A stretch of 64,000 nucleotides of DNA from Okapia johnstoni (Eukaryota; Chordata; Mammalia; Artiodactyla; Giraffidae). Made by a program: the position numbers and the translations under genes. Below the pieces are notes generated by a model, which saw only the letters and a program-made list of their open reading frames with translations, was not told the DNA's origin and did no database searches. Below are positions 43,928-54,740 of this stretch, piece after piece (positions within the stretch are counted from its first letter, which is position 1; each line of letters begins with the position of its first letter). The DNA is taken from assembly GCA_024291935.2 (NCBI GenBank), contig CM044307.1, positions 98,647,461 through 98,711,460 of the forward strand, read 5' to 3'.

Positions 43928-44937
43928 GCAGAAGGATTAAGGAGGAAACAGGGTTGAGAACATTATTAAAGACCTTATCAGTAGAAATATGGAAGATCTC
44001 AACACACTAGCAGGCTATTTCCAAGTATTAACAAGTCTAAAATAAGATAACATTTCCTGCTGAAACTTGGGCTGCTTTTCCAAGCAAAATATGTTATTCT
44101 CATGTCTTGAACATCAGCTCCCAGGGAAAAAAAAAATCTCAGAAAGCTCAACATTATGTACCAGTGTTCAAGCCAAACAGTGCTAAAATTACTGAATGAA
44201 TCAAGATGAGCTCATTCGAGAACCATTTTAGAACACAGCTAGTCTTCTATCGATGTTTGAAGTGCAATGAAGATTGTAAACTAAAAATGTCGACCTCTTT
44301 TGATGCCATAGACTCTTTAGTCTGAGATGTATAACTGATACATGGGAACCCAAATTTCTCTAGGCAGTGGCTTTTATGTTGGATGTTTCAGGAAGGTGGG
44401 TTAAGATGTCTGTAAACTCAAACTTTTAAGAGACTAGCAGATGGTGGTTACCTTAGCAACTGTGGCAGTGTACTATACTTAGATGTTTTTCTCCGAGAGC
44501 TGATTGTAGAAACACTATCCTAGTGCTTAGATGCAGTAAAGAATGAATAAGAATGTAAACTGATGTAAGGGTTTATTGTAAAGGTAACATTTCCAAATGA
44601 CCATAGTTAAATGAGAGCTTCATTTTTAGCTGCTTTTATTTAAGGTAATAATTAAAGTGGGGAGTCAACATTTTAAGTAATGCACCTATATTTTTACTAC
44701 AAATTTTATGTTGCAGTGAAATATTTCAATATTTTCAGAAATCATAGTAGGACAAATTATTATCATGTCCGATGTTAGATTTGGAAGTGTTTAAATAAAT
44801 ATTATTTGCAGTCTCCATCTCCAAGAGTGGTGATCATATCAAGAATAAATATGACCAGAAGTAGTTTTTTTTCTATTTGCCATTCTGAAATGAAATTGAA
44901 TAATCACTGACATTGAGCCATTTTCTCCGCCTCAGGT
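43928..44937. other. Unrecognised sequence
   Basis: Nothing recognised. Confidence 0.4.
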
Positions 44938-45142
44938 AAGTGGTTCTCATACTTCAGGGTATGTTAACATTCAGCTTTATCAGGTTCTTCAGGAGCCACC
45001 TGTATAAGAGTAATTTATGGGACTTGATAAAATGCAGATTTTCAGGTCCCTTTCTCAAGTATTCAGTGGGGCTGAACTGCTTTTAGTTTCACAAGTAATT
45101 CTGATGCAGATGGCTCCTAGACACCACTTGAGAAGCAAACTG
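44938..45142 (+). mobile_element. MER5A-like hAT DNA-transposon remnant
   Basis: The ends 'aagtggttctcatacttc' and 'ccacttgagaagcaaactg' are the diverged terminal inverted repeats of MER5A-type (hAT-Charlie) elements. The inside reads 'tgataaaatgcagattttcagg' and 'agtaattctgatgcagatgg'. It is about 205 bp, near full length and non-coding. The 71-codon frame across it is spurious. Strand is nominal. Confidence 0.75.
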
Positions 45143-45276
45143 TCTCAGTGTGATGCCCCAGGGAGGTCTTGGGTCACTTTGACAAATGAGAGACTCCAAA
45201 GGAGGCAGATAAACTTAGTGTTGATTATATGAGGCTGGAAACAATAAAAGCACTGCTCAAATGTCTAGAAAACGAC

Positions 45277-45324
45277 ATCCATTCTTGTAAAAGATAAGAA
45301 AATCCATTCTTGTCAAGGATAATG
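45277..45324. repeat. 25-bp tandem duplication
   Basis: The unit beginning 'atccattcttgtaaaagat' is repeated once (second copy from 45302) with a few changes. Confidence 0.85.
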
Positions 45325-45504
45325 TTTAGTTACCATTTCTAACAAGGTAATTAAAATCCAATAAATACTTGGAAGACGTTTATACTTTGTAAGCATCACT
45401 CCAATAGAAATACATTTTCAATTCCTGAAACTTAACATTTTTGAGTTTCTTTCTATTGTCAAAGGCATGCCGACCTCATTTCTGCTGCATATGGGGCAAT
45501 ATGG

Positions 45505-45715
45505 TGGAGTGCAAAGAGCCTGGGTTATGCGGCCAGATGTCTGTGCATGCCATTCTCAACTCTGTCCTGTAACAGAAGGACATTAGGCAAGTTATCTGCT
45601 TCTAGAACATTACTATTCTCCTTTGTTAAAGTGGAGGTTATCTTAATTACAATCCTGGATGTTTGTGAATTATAAGTAATAAAATATATGCGTGATACCT
45701 AGAGTAATATTCACT
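45505..45715 (+). mobile_element. MIR SINE, near full length
   Basis: 'agtgcaaagagcctgggttatg', 'gacattaggcaagttatctgc' and 'gatacctagagtaatattcac' mark a sense MIR. Confidence 0.68.
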
Positions 45716-46728
45716 TATAAATTTCCCTCCTTTCCTCCCTTTCTCATTAAAAAAGGAACACTTATTCATTGTCGATATTCTGAGTTTGTTTCAGTAGCTC
45801 ACATTGCTAAATTAAAGCCAAACTTTTAAACTGTATCTACATGTTATGTTCTAGATTTGTTTTCTTTCGTGCAGTTTGTCAGTTATAGCCACTATCTTCC
45901 TCACGTTAATCTCCCAGATCTGAGCCAAACTAAATAACATTATTTTTATATTAATAATACGATTATTAAAAAACGATCCTAAATGCAATAATATTGGAAA
46001 ATTATTATTGAATCTCAACTATATTAAAAAGAAGAAATAGCATTTCAGGAAGCTGAAGTAGAATCAGTCCATTTCTCTTTGTTTTCCTAACACCTGCAAC
46101 ATTAGTGCATGGAGTGAATCAGTCAAGCCTTGATAAATGAAAAATGAATGAGATTAAATGAGGACCTCAATTTAATAGAGGAGATAGTTGGCTACTGTTG
46201 TGCATCTACTAAAAGGGAGCAAGTAATGTTATTCTGATAAGAATCACATGAGTGAACATCTTTCTTCTCATGGTTGTTTTAAAATTAAGAGCATTTAAAA
46301 TGGCACTTAAAAATATGCAGTTACAGTTTTGAAGTGAAAATAAAGCAGGAGCAGAGAAAACCAAATGGTTAAATATCATAAGATGGGGCAGCAGGTGGCA
46401 AGTTGGTCAGGAGGGACTTGCCCATTCTAGAGCAAGGTCTTTTAGAGCTATTAACAACACAATTATCGTCAGGAACTATGGCTTTAGAATTCAATTATGC
46501 TGTGACATTCCCTTGTAAATGGCATCCTTTATTTCTGTTTGGTTTATCTGAATCTATAACAGTTTCCTTATCACGGTGGCAACTTAGATGGCGGGGTCTG
46601 GCATCACCTCTATAGAAAGTAGTACAGTGTGATTTCCTGAGCGGAAGTCTCCACAAAACATGTAAGATGGAATATTTTGGGTACTATTGTGAAGCTGAAA
46701 GTGATTCTTTGAAAAAGTAATTTGTCTC
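45716..46728. other. AT-rich DNA, nothing recognised
   Basis: The 70-codon frame at 46403-46615 shows no known motif. Nothing else was seen. Confidence 0.4.
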
Positions 46729-47382
46729 ATACTTTTAATTAAAAATCATTTGTTTCATACTTTTTTTTTTAATTAATTTATTTATTTATTTTTTATTTTA
46801 GTTGGGGGCTAATTACTTTACAATATTGTAGTAGTTTTTGCCATACATCGACATGAATCAGCCATGGATTCACATGTGCTCCCCCTCCCAAACCCTCCTC
46901 CCACCTCCCTCCCCCTCCCATCCCTCAGTGTCATCCCAACGCTCCATCCCTGAGCATCCGTCCCATGCATAGAACATGGAATGGTGTTCTGCTTCACATA
47001 TGACAATAAACATGTTTCAATGTTATTGTCCCAGAACGTCCAACCCTCACCTTCTCCCTCAGAGTCCACAGGACTGTTCTATGCATCTGTGTCTCTTATT
47101 CTGTCTCACATATAGGGTTACCATTACCATCTTTCAAATTCCATATACATGCATTAGTATACTGTATTGGTGCTTTTCTTTCTGGCTCACTGCACTCTGT
47201 ATAATGGGCTCCAGTTTCATCCATCTCAATAGAACCGATTCAAATGTATTCTTTTTAATGGCTGAGTAATATTCCATTGTGTATATGTACCACAGCTTCC
47301 TTATCCATTCGTCTGCCGATGGACATCTAGGTTGCTTCCATGTCCTGGCTATTGTAAACAGTGATACTTTTAATTAAAAATC
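46729..47382 (-). mobile_element. Bovine-type L1, 5'-truncated 3' end, with flanking repeat
   Basis: A poly-T start (46761 on) leads into the antisense ruminant L1 3' UTR ('agttgggggctaattacttt', 'ccatacatcgacatgaatcagcc', 'cctcccacctccctccccc') and the end of ORF2 ('atggctgagtaatattccattg', 'ccatgtcctggctattgtaaac'). The 19-bp sequence atacttttaattaaaaatc flanks it perfectly (46729-46747 and 47364-47382), although 13 bases separate the left copy from the poly-T. It is about 600 bp long and non-functional. Confidence 0.9.
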
Positions 47383-47559
47383 TTGTGACATCTGTGTTTT
47401 GTTTATTTTAATTTGTTAATATTAATACAACTTCATATGAATGGCTGGGCGTTAATGATAATGACCCTTTATGATAAATGTAGCTTTTCCTTTTTTGAAT
47501 TTTCATGTAATGCAGTACCTATATTAAGCGGTATCTTACTAGTGTTTCCATTTTTGAAT

Positions 47560-47715
47560 GATTGCTAATATAAATTAGATACAATCCTATGAGGTTGGTT
47601 TTTACATTGTCATTTATAGATGAAATCATTGAGGCTTAGAAAGTAACCTCCCCCACATTGTGATTGGGGAATCTGGGAATTGAACTCAGATCTGTCAGAA
47701 TTCAAAGTACTTAAG
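47560..47715 (-). mobile_element. MIR SINE, antisense
   Basis: 'cattgtcatttatagatgaaatcattgaggcttagaaagtaacc' and 'gggaattgaactcagatctgtc' give the MIR reverse complement. Confidence 0.72.
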
Positions 47716-48169
47716 GTCTTACCCATATTACTTTATTACATCAAATTTTAATAAACACACACATATATATTTAACTTATTAAACTCTAAGTTCATTTAAT
47801 ATAGGGACTGTACCTTGTACATCATGGTATCACCATTAGCAACGATGCCAAATGTTCATCTACAGTGCTGACTGTTCCTCTGTGTTTGTATTAAGCTCTC
47901 TCCAGGGATTCTAGCACACAGCCTAGGTGGGAAGTTTCTTTGCCTAATATTGTGTCTCAAATAAACATTACATTGGAATATGTAAATGAAAGACAAGAAT
48001 AGGAGGGCTGAAAGTATGAAATTTATCTGTTTATGCAATGAGTCTATTATATAGGGGTACAATGATTATATTTTAAAGATTTTATTTAAGTGGTATCCGT
48101 AATGAAATATTTTACATTTATAGTTTTAGCATATAAGTACTCACTGCTATTTCTGAGAAATGGACTAGG
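47716..48169. other. AT-rich DNA, nothing recognised
   Basis: Nothing recognised beyond a short (ca/ta)n at 47755-47770. Confidence 0.45.
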
Positions 48170-48365
48170 ACTCAAAGAACTTGGGTCAAAGGCACTGTTC
48201 CACCATTTAATAGCTCCATAGCATTTAGTAAATAATTTCCCCTGTAGCCTGTAGTGTGTCAAATTTGTAATGAGGAAATGGCATTATTACCAACCTTTAC
48301 TGGTGGTAAGGATCAGATGAATTTGTTGAAACACTTTATTGAGTGTGGTATACTCTATTCTTTGG
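48170..48365 (+). mobile_element. MIR SINE remnant
   Basis: 'ttgggtcaaaggcactgttccaccatttaatagc', 'aaatttgtaatgaggaaatggc' and 'gtaaggatcagatgaatttg' follow sense MIR order. Confidence 0.6.
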
Positions 48366-48410
48366 ATCTGGCACTGTGTACTACTCATGGTGGGTCCAAC
48401 AGATGCTTCC

Positions 48411-48440
48411 CATCACCATCCATCACCATCCATCACCATT
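48411..48440. repeat. 10-bp tandem repeat, 3 copies
   Basis: The unit catcaccatc is repeated three times (last base changed). In one frame it would encode His/Pro/Ser-rich peptide, but there is no gene. Confidence 0.93.
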
Positions 48441-48477
48441 ATTAGTGATAGTTCTGAGCTATAGTCAATGCTTAAAA

Positions 48478-48691
48478 CAAAGTGAAAGTGAAGTTGCTCA
48501 GTCGTGTCCTACTCTTTGAGACCCCGTGGACTGTAGCCTACCAAGCTCCTCCCTCCATGGGATTCTCCAGGCAAGAATACTGGAGCAGGTTGTCATTTAC
48601 TTCTCCAGGGGATCTGCCCAACCCAGGGATCAAACCTGGATCTCCCGCATTGCAGGCAGATGCTTTAACCTCTGAGCCACCAGGGAAGACC
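48478..48691 (-). mobile_element. Bov-tA SINE, full length
   Basis: Antisense, from 'agtgaaagtgaagttgctcag' to 'gagccaccagggaagacc'. Well kept. Confidence 0.95.
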
Positions 48692-48931
48692 AAATAGCTA
48701 AACAAAGAAGCATGTTTAGTTATTAATGTAAAGGTATAGTAATTGTATTTCAGTAGCTAATTCAGCCATTCATTTTTGGGTTGTTTTCAAGTGTTGTTAT
48801 GCACAAGAGAGATACTAGTGTGCAAAAATATATACTTTAAAAGGCAAGAACATATTTATGTCCATATAAAACTTATGTTCTCTTCAGAGAGACAGATGCT
48901 AATCAAGGAATTATAACTATGATAAGGATGC
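48692..48931. other. AT-rich DNA, nothing recognised
   Basis: Nothing recognised. Confidence 0.4.
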
Positions 48932-49625
48932 AAACTTCCCTGTAGCTCAGATGGTACATCTTTGGCCAAAGAATTGATGCTTTTGAACTGTGGTGTTGGA
49001 GAAGACTCTTGAGAGTCCCTTGGATGGCAAGGAGACCCAACCAGTCCATCCTAAAGGAGATCAGCCCTGGGTATTCATTGGAAGGACTGATGTTGAAGCT
49101 GAAACTCCAGTACTTTGGCCACCTGATGTGAATAGCTGACTCATTTGAAAAGACCCTGATGCTGGGAAAGACAGAGAAGGCAATGGTACCCCACTCCAGT
49201 ACTCTTGCCTGGAAAATCCCATGGACAGAGGAGCCTGGTAGGCTGCAGTCCATGGAGTCACAAAGAGTCGGACACGACTGAGCTACTTCACTTTCACGCG
49301 TTGGGGAAGGCAATGGCAACCCACTCCAGTATTCTTGCCTGGAGAATCCCAGGGAAGGCAGAGCCTAGTGGGCTGCTGTCTATGGGGTCGCACAGAGTTG
49401 GACACGACTGAAGTGACTTAGCAGCAGCAGCAGCAGCAGCTGGGAAAGATTGAGGGTAGGAGGAGAAGGAGACGACAGAGGATGAGATGGTTGGATGGCA
49501 TCACCGACTCAATGGACATGGGTTTGGGTAAGCTCCGGGAGTTGGTGATGGATAGGGAGGCCTGGCGTGCTGCGATTCATGGGGTCACAAAGAGTCGGAT
49601 ACGACTGAATGACTGAACTGAACTG
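48932..49625 (+). mobile_element. ART2A-type element with a nested BOV-A2
   Basis: A short tRNA-like head ('aaacttccctgtagctcagatgg') joins the ART2A body at about 48960 ('ggccaaagaattgatgcttttg', 'agtcccttggatggcaagg', 'actttggccacctgatgtg'). A BOV-A2 interrupts it at 49172-49438. The body resumes with 'tgggaaagattgagggtagg' and ends 'gactgaatgactgaactgaactg'. This is the most complete ART2A copy here. Its right half encodes the same decayed arginine-rich RTE C-terminus seen antisense at 35142. Confidence 0.9.
49161..49449 (+). mobile_element. BOV-A2 SINE dimer with target duplication and (GCA)n tail
   Basis: Two BOV-A monomers in sense order: 'gagaaggcaatggtacccc' to 'gagctacttcactttcac', then 'ggaaggcaatggcaaccc' to 'gaagtgacttagcagcagc'. 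The (GCA)7-like tail is at 49420-49440. The direct repeat gctgggaaaga occurs at 49161-49171 and 49439-49449 and marks insertion into the ART2A body. Confidence 0.95.
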
Positions 49626-50834
49626 TTTTGCTGGAGTCATGGGGCTGAACAGAATATTTTACTTATTCTTATGCTATTGGGCAACACCTGTTACCATCTT
49701 CCATACCTGATTAGCCTTGAAAATACCAGGTTCATAGTATTATTGTCCTGGTAGATATGCTCACAAAAAATATCCATTTTATCTCCTGCCCTAGACTTGC
49801 ACTCTTCTCCCCAAAAGGCATTATGCTCTATGGCTTTCTAGATTGCAGAGTTTAGTTTATTTCTCTAGGTACCCTTTTTAATGTCCTTCAAATGGAAGAG
49901 CATCTACCTCTGCTTACAATCTTTAGTTCCAGGTCACACGATGTTCTAATAGGATACATGAGAAATATTTAGGATACTGTGTCTCTTATCAGCAGAATCA
50001 TGGGGACACCACGCAGGTCCCTGAGGTTTTGCTACTGCAGTGCAATTCCCCACTCTCTCCTTATTATCAAGCTTTATAGTGTCTGTGATCTCTATTCCTA
50101 TATATCGCAGTTTTCTCTTCCAGACTCCTTGTACTTGCAATAGAATTCTGTGATTAAATGTTGTCATGGCTAATATTGTTTACCCCAGGGATAGTTATAA
50201 AAAGAGTCCCTTCTTTCTGTGAGTCTATAATCTGTCATGCACAACAACCAATTTCAGTGTCCATACCACATGTTTACAAATAAAAACCAACTACCAGACT
50301 TCCTTTAACATGAATGGCCTCTCTTTGAGCCATCTCTGGTTTGCCTAGCCCTCCTAGATACTTATATGCTTAATGTTTTTTAAAGAAAAAGTTGTTCAGA
50401 CACTTGTTAAAATGGTGAGGAAGACTTCATTCAGAACTGTTGTGATAGATGTCGAGATTTCACAATAAGGGGGAGAGTTAGACTCAACTTTGAATGCGAC
50501 AAGGACAAGGAGGGGTATTATACTCAGTGGAGAGAAAAGACTCAGAGGAGGCATCAAGGGAAGGGGAGGATTCTTGCTGAGTTCAGGCAGAGTGGTCAGG
50601 TATCAAGGATTGAGGGACTTTCACTAAATGGACCTAGTAGAATTGTTGCAGCTGAGCTTTGACAGGGCCCAAGGACAAGGCCTGGTCAAGGAGAGGCCTC
50701 CGAGTAAACTGTTTAAAGTTTGATTCAGGTCTTTGTCAACGTCTAATACTTTAATCTTTTTCATGATACTGTTCATGTATTTCCCAAACTGATGGCTCTC
50801 TGAACTAATTGTGGTGTATAGTGAGAGTTAGTGA
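49626..50834. other. Unrecognised; one GC-richer block
   Basis: 50440-50720 is purine-rich on the + strand ('gaagggaggattcttgctgag'-like) and may be an old repeat I cannot name. The rest is AT-rich. Confidence 0.35.
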
Positions 50835-50950
50835 ATTATAGAGTTTGGAATCAAAAGCGACCAGAGATCAAAACATATATACCCCCAGCTTACTATGCTA
50901 CCACAGATAGGTTACTCTAAACTGGGTGTGGAATAGTATCTAATATATGA
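50835..50950 (+). mobile_element. Possible MIR SINE remnant
   Basis: 'gtttggaatcaaaagcgaccagag', 'agcttactatgctacc' and 'ggttactctaaactggg' loosely follow MIR order. Weak. Confidence 0.4.
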
Positions 50951-50959
50951 AGTTAAGCT

Positions 50960-51163
50960 AGGCTAGAGTGTGCTCTTTGTGGCCCCATGGACTGTAGCCC
51001 CACCAGGCTTCTCTGTCCATAGAATTTCACAGGCAAGAAAACTAGAGAGAATTACCATTTCCTCCTCCAGGGGATGTTCCTGACCCAGAGAGAGACTTGC
51101 AACTCTGGCATCTCCTGCATTGTCTGGCAGATTCTTTACCACCAGAGTCATCTGGGAAGCCCT
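50960..51163 (-). mobile_element. Bov-tA SINE, diverged
   Basis: Antisense, starting at a degraded tail ('gctaggctagagtgtgctc') and ending 'ccagagtcatctgggaagccc'. Near the head 'agagagagacttgcaactctggc' contains an insertion compared with other copies. Confidence 0.9.
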
Positions 51164-51254
51164 ATCTAATATATAAAGAAATCAAATTATATATATTGAA
51201 TAGAATAGATATTTAATGGTAAAATGCATGTAAAACAGTCCGTTGTCTGGCACC

Positions 51255-51430
51255 TGGTAAACACACAATAAATATAATTTTTGATCAGATCTCCAAATCC
51301 TCTAGGAGCTTGTCCCCTACTGGAATGTAGGTTTTTTAGAGACACACCTTTGTCTGTTTTGTTGCCAGTGTATTTCCTAAACTTAAAACAATACTCTTAA
51401 AGAAATACATATTTGTTGAATGAATATAAA
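51255..51430 (+). mobile_element. LINE L2 3' end pieces, sense
   Basis: 'gtctggcacctggtaaacacacaataaatat' and, further right, 'ggagcttgtcccctactggaatgtagg' with 'aaatacatatttgttgaatgaat' look like two L2 3' ends in the same orientation. Confidence 0.6.
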
Positions 51431-51589
51431 ACTCACATTTCATCAGTATAGAAATTAAAAGGAAGAAAACCTATGGCTACTACTTCCCAAAAAAGATCTG
51501 CTCCCACTTTAAATAATCTGGGCCTGTAGCCCAAAAAGACATCCTTTGCCCATGTAACACTATTACTGGTATTGTTTTGAATTAAGGTG

Positions 51590-51900
51590 AGCCTTCTTGG
51601 ATTTGAAAGGGGGGCATCTGGTCAACAGCCAGTAAGAAATGAAGTCCTCAATCCAACAGCCTGGAAGGAACTGAATTTTGCTGACAACCATGTGAGTTTG
51701 GAAACAGATTTCTCCCCAGTTGAGCCTTCAGGTGAGACCCCAGCCCTAGACAACACCTTCAGTGCAACCTTGGGATAGACCCTGAAGCAGAGTCTAGTCT
51801 GCCTGGTCTGCTGACAGTGGTGATTGTGAAATAATAAGCATGTTATTTTGAGCCACTAAGCTTGTGATTTGCTTAACAGAAATAAGTGATTAACACATCA
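51590..51900 (+). mobile_element. MLT1-type MaLR LTR, 3' two-thirds
   Basis: 'aagaaatgaagtcctcaatccaacagcctgg', 'caaccatgtgagtttggaaac', 'ccagttgagccttcaggtgag', 'ttttgagccactaagcttgtg' and a CA end ('gattaacacatca') follow the MLT1 order. The frame at 51587-51778 comes from this LTR. Confidence 0.8.
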
Positions 51901-52535
51901 GGCTAGCCTTTGGAGAAATTGGAAGAGTAAGGAGGTAGAACAACGATGTCTGTACCCACTGATCTTTCCCATCTTCCCCTGGAAACTGCCTCTACCTGAG
52001 GTACTGCTCTCCATAGCCGGGTGCTCTGGGCAACATGCACTGAGACAAGCTCCTCATCCTGCAGCACATTTTGTTCTTGGCAGCCAGCCTCCCATAGCCA
52101 TGCCCAGGGTTTGGAACTGTAGGTGAAGGGTAGAGAGGAGGTGGTGCTCATGGGCCTCTTTTACAATTCACAGGATGAGAAGTACTAGGAGAATTTTCAG
52201 ATGTTTCCATGTTCACTCTTGGGCAGTAAGGCATGATACCATCTATCGGAGAGCCCCGTAGTTACTGGAGTACATGGGGACTTGAGCACCATCCATACTT
52301 TCTGGATTTTCTGTAGGAACTGTGACCGACACAGAAAGTCCCTTAGCTGGGTGCTTCCTGGTTTTAGAAACTTTTTCTGGCTTCCTGACAAGTGGCACTA
52401 GCTCCATCCCAAGTAGGAATTTCTGGTAAGTCATGAACCTTTCCCTGGAGATATTTTTAAAATTCCCAAACATACCTACAGTGGCTTTTCTGTGTTGTTT
52501 CTGAGTGAGAATCTTCTGGTTCTCTAGGATATGCA
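51901..52535. other. GC-richer unclassified block
   Basis: GC rises here without any SINE. Three overlapping minus-strand frames (51903-52151, 52197-52391, 52243-52536) carry no domain I recognise and use different frames, so I do not call an exon. It could be an old repeat or a decayed pseudogene. Confidence 0.3.
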
Positions 52536-52539
52536 TGAT

Positions 52540-52695
52540 GTGACACTCCTATTCTTTCTTCTTTGAGACGTGTGGCAAGACTCCGAGCTCGTTGAGTGCA
52601 GGGACCATTCCTCTTTCTTCCTGTTATCCTTGGTGACTGTTTGTGTGCCTGAGACATGATAGATGCAAATACATTTGCTGGATGAGTAATGATGT
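52540..52695 (+). mobile_element. LINE L2 3' end, sense
   Basis: 'tcgttgagtgcagggaccattcc', 'tggtgactgtttgtgtgcctgagacatgatag' and 'atttgctggatgagta' follow the L2 3' end. Confidence 0.68.
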
Positions 52696-53284
52696 GGAGT
52701 GATGTGTGGATAGGCTTCCTACACTCATGTGTTCACCTGTTGATAATCTGATGTTGCTTGAATGCAAGCATAATGGAAGTGATTGTGCTTTATTACTAAC
52801 TCGTGTGCATTGTACAGTTATTTCCAACTACTGCTAGTTCATTTAACTCATTATTTATGCTTATTAGCTTCATCTTTGGTTACACAATTGAAAGGTTCTT
52901 GTGGGATCCTCCCTCTGGCAACTGACTCTTTCCCTTAGTGCAGAGTTGCGTTTTCCTCCTTCTGACCCAGTTTCTTTCTCCAAGAGCAGTCAGCACATCT
53001 TGGTATCCTTCTCCTGTAATTTCTCCTAGCCTGGAGGAGTCTGGGTTTTGTAATTAACTCCCACACTCCTCTTATCTTCCAGTCACCTGTTTCTCCAGGC
53101 TTCCCTGAGACCATCACTCTCCCAGCCTCTCTGTGCCTTTAGATGCATCATCCCTGTGTTGTCATCCATCTTTTCTTCCTTCTCCCTACAGCTGCCCTCA
53201 GGCTTTTCCTGGGGCATCTCCCAACAGGGATGAGCAGGCTGAGATGGCTTCAACTCACTGACCAAACAGAGTAACTAAAATCAG
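52696..53284. other. Unclassified, pyrimidine-rich block
   Basis: 52920-53260 is C/T-rich on the + strand. The two minus-strand frames of 60 codons (52935-53117, 53083-53265) are Lys/Glu/Arg-rich because they complement it. No gene is called. Confidence 0.35.
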
Positions 53285-53395
53285 GGCCATTGGAGTCAGA
53301 CTCTCTTAGATACAAATCTGGATTCCTTGTGAGTTGTGTACATGACCAAGTTGACTAATCTCAGTCTATTCATCTGTAAAAGGAAGATGATGGTT
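53285..53395 (+). mobile_element. MIR SINE fragment
   Basis: 'ttggagtcagactctcttag', 'tctggattccttgtgagttgtgtacatgaccaagttgac' and 'attcatctgtaaaaggaagatgatgg' are sense MIR landmarks. Confidence 0.7.
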
Positions 53396-53529
53396 CTTTA
53401 TTTTTTGGCCCCAAGTTCCATTTCCCACATTAAGCTGTCAGAGATGTCCTTTTAATTTCATATTTTTATAGTTTCAGAATTGTATGAACTCATGGATTTG
53501 TATTTCACTTTGACTCATCCCCTTAATCA

Positions 53530-53830
53530 CTCATGCATTACATAAAATTTGAGTAAGTGCCTGCATATGGCATACTTATGCCACATGTCATGGATAAAAG
53601 GAGTAATGAGAGGTTATTCCTGCCCTCAGAGTACTTACAGACTAGAATGAAAGGAATAAAATCATATGCAATGCCATAAGATAAGAAATAAAATATGTGA
53701 CAAGAGCTTGAGAAGAAAGAGATGGAAATGGTAAGGTAGGGATTAAGGGCTTTCCAAAAGAAGTGATGGATGGTTGAACTGGACCTTGAAAGGTGAGAAG
53801 GCATTTATAAGTTAAAAAGCATTAGAGATT
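53530..53830 (-). mobile_element. LINE L2 fragment, antisense
   Basis: 'ttattcctgccctcagagtacttacagactag' (L2 3' end, antisense) continues to 'gggctttccaaaagaagtgatgg' and 'gaactggaccttgaaaggtgag', the antisense C-terminal coding region. Confidence 0.65.
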
Positions 53831-53885
53831 AGAGTCCAGTTACAGAATTTTTTTTTGATCAATACATATTAATAGTCCTATATCC

Positions 53886-54004
53886 ACCACATGGCAACCC
53901 ACTCCAGTATTCTTGCTTGGAGAATCCCCATTGACAGAGGAGCCTGGTGGGCTACAGTCCATGGGGTCGCAAAGAGTTGGACACGACTGAGCGACTTAGC
54001 ACAC
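53886..54004 (+). mobile_element. BOV-A SINE fragment
   Basis: Sense strand 'cacatggcaacccactccag' to 'gacacgactgagcgacttagcacac'. No head. Little diverged. Confidence 0.93.
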
Positions 54005-54740
54005 AGAACATATCTACCACAACAATATAAATATTCCTTATAATCTAGAGCATTCCCTATTCATAAAGTTTTCTCATGCATCTTTGATCCCTTTCTCCTT
54101 TCCTAGCTCCTGCAAAAATTGAACTGTTTTCTGTCTCTAAATTTCTTTTATTATTATTCCACAATGTTATATAAGTGGAATTGTTGCTTAGTTGCTGAGT
54201 CATGTCCAACTCTTTTGCAACCGCATGGACTGCAGTCCATGGGATTTCCCAGGCAAGAATACTGAACTAGGTTGCCATTTTCTTCTCTGGGGTCTTCCCA
54301 ACCCAGGGATCAAACCTGCATCTCCTGCATTGCAGACAGATTCTCTATCACTGAGCCGCCAGGGAAGCCTATAAGGGGAATTATGGAGTATTTAAGATTG
54401 AATGTCCTTTTACTTAACATATTTTTGAAGTTCATCCATGTATTGCATATATCAGTAATTTATTTACTTCTATTTTGGAAGAGTATTCCATTTTATGGAT
54501 TTATCACAATTCATTTATCCATTCATCAGTTGTTATAGAATTCATCCTTGATATTTAGATATTCTGAATAAAACTGTCTTGAACACTTGCATACAGATTG
54601 TTTTGTAGACATATATTTACATTTTCTTTGGTAAACATCTAGGAGTGATCTCACTGAGTCATATGGAAAGGCGTGTTTAACTTTATAAGAAATCATAAAA
54701 ATTTTGCAAAATATTTGCAACATTTTCCTTTTCTGCACAC
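54005..54740 (-). mobile_element. L1M 3' UTR, antisense, split by a SINE
   Basis: 'tagctcctgcaaaaattgaac', 'tctgtctctaaatttc' (left of the SINE), then 'gaagttcatccatgtattgc', 'tatggatttatcacaattc' and 'taggagtgatctcactgagtcatatgg' (right of it) form one antisense L1M 3' region. Confidence 0.75.
54170..54382 (-). mobile_element. Bov-tA SINE nested in L1M, with target duplication
   Basis: The antisense SINE (54183-54369) has a shortened core: 'ggactgcagtccatgggatttccc' lacks the segment with 'gcctgccaggctcc'. The 13-bp repeats tataagtggaatt (54170-54182) and tataaggggaatt (54370-54382) differ at one base and mark the site. Confidence 0.95.

Noticed and set aside
48411..48440. Short regular repeat considered as CRISPR-like or centromeric satellite
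   Set aside because: It has only three contiguous 10-bp copies with no spacers; it is a simple tandem repeat.
48903..49319. 138-codon minus-strand frame
   Set aside because: It is the reverse of an ART2A unit with nested BOV-A2.
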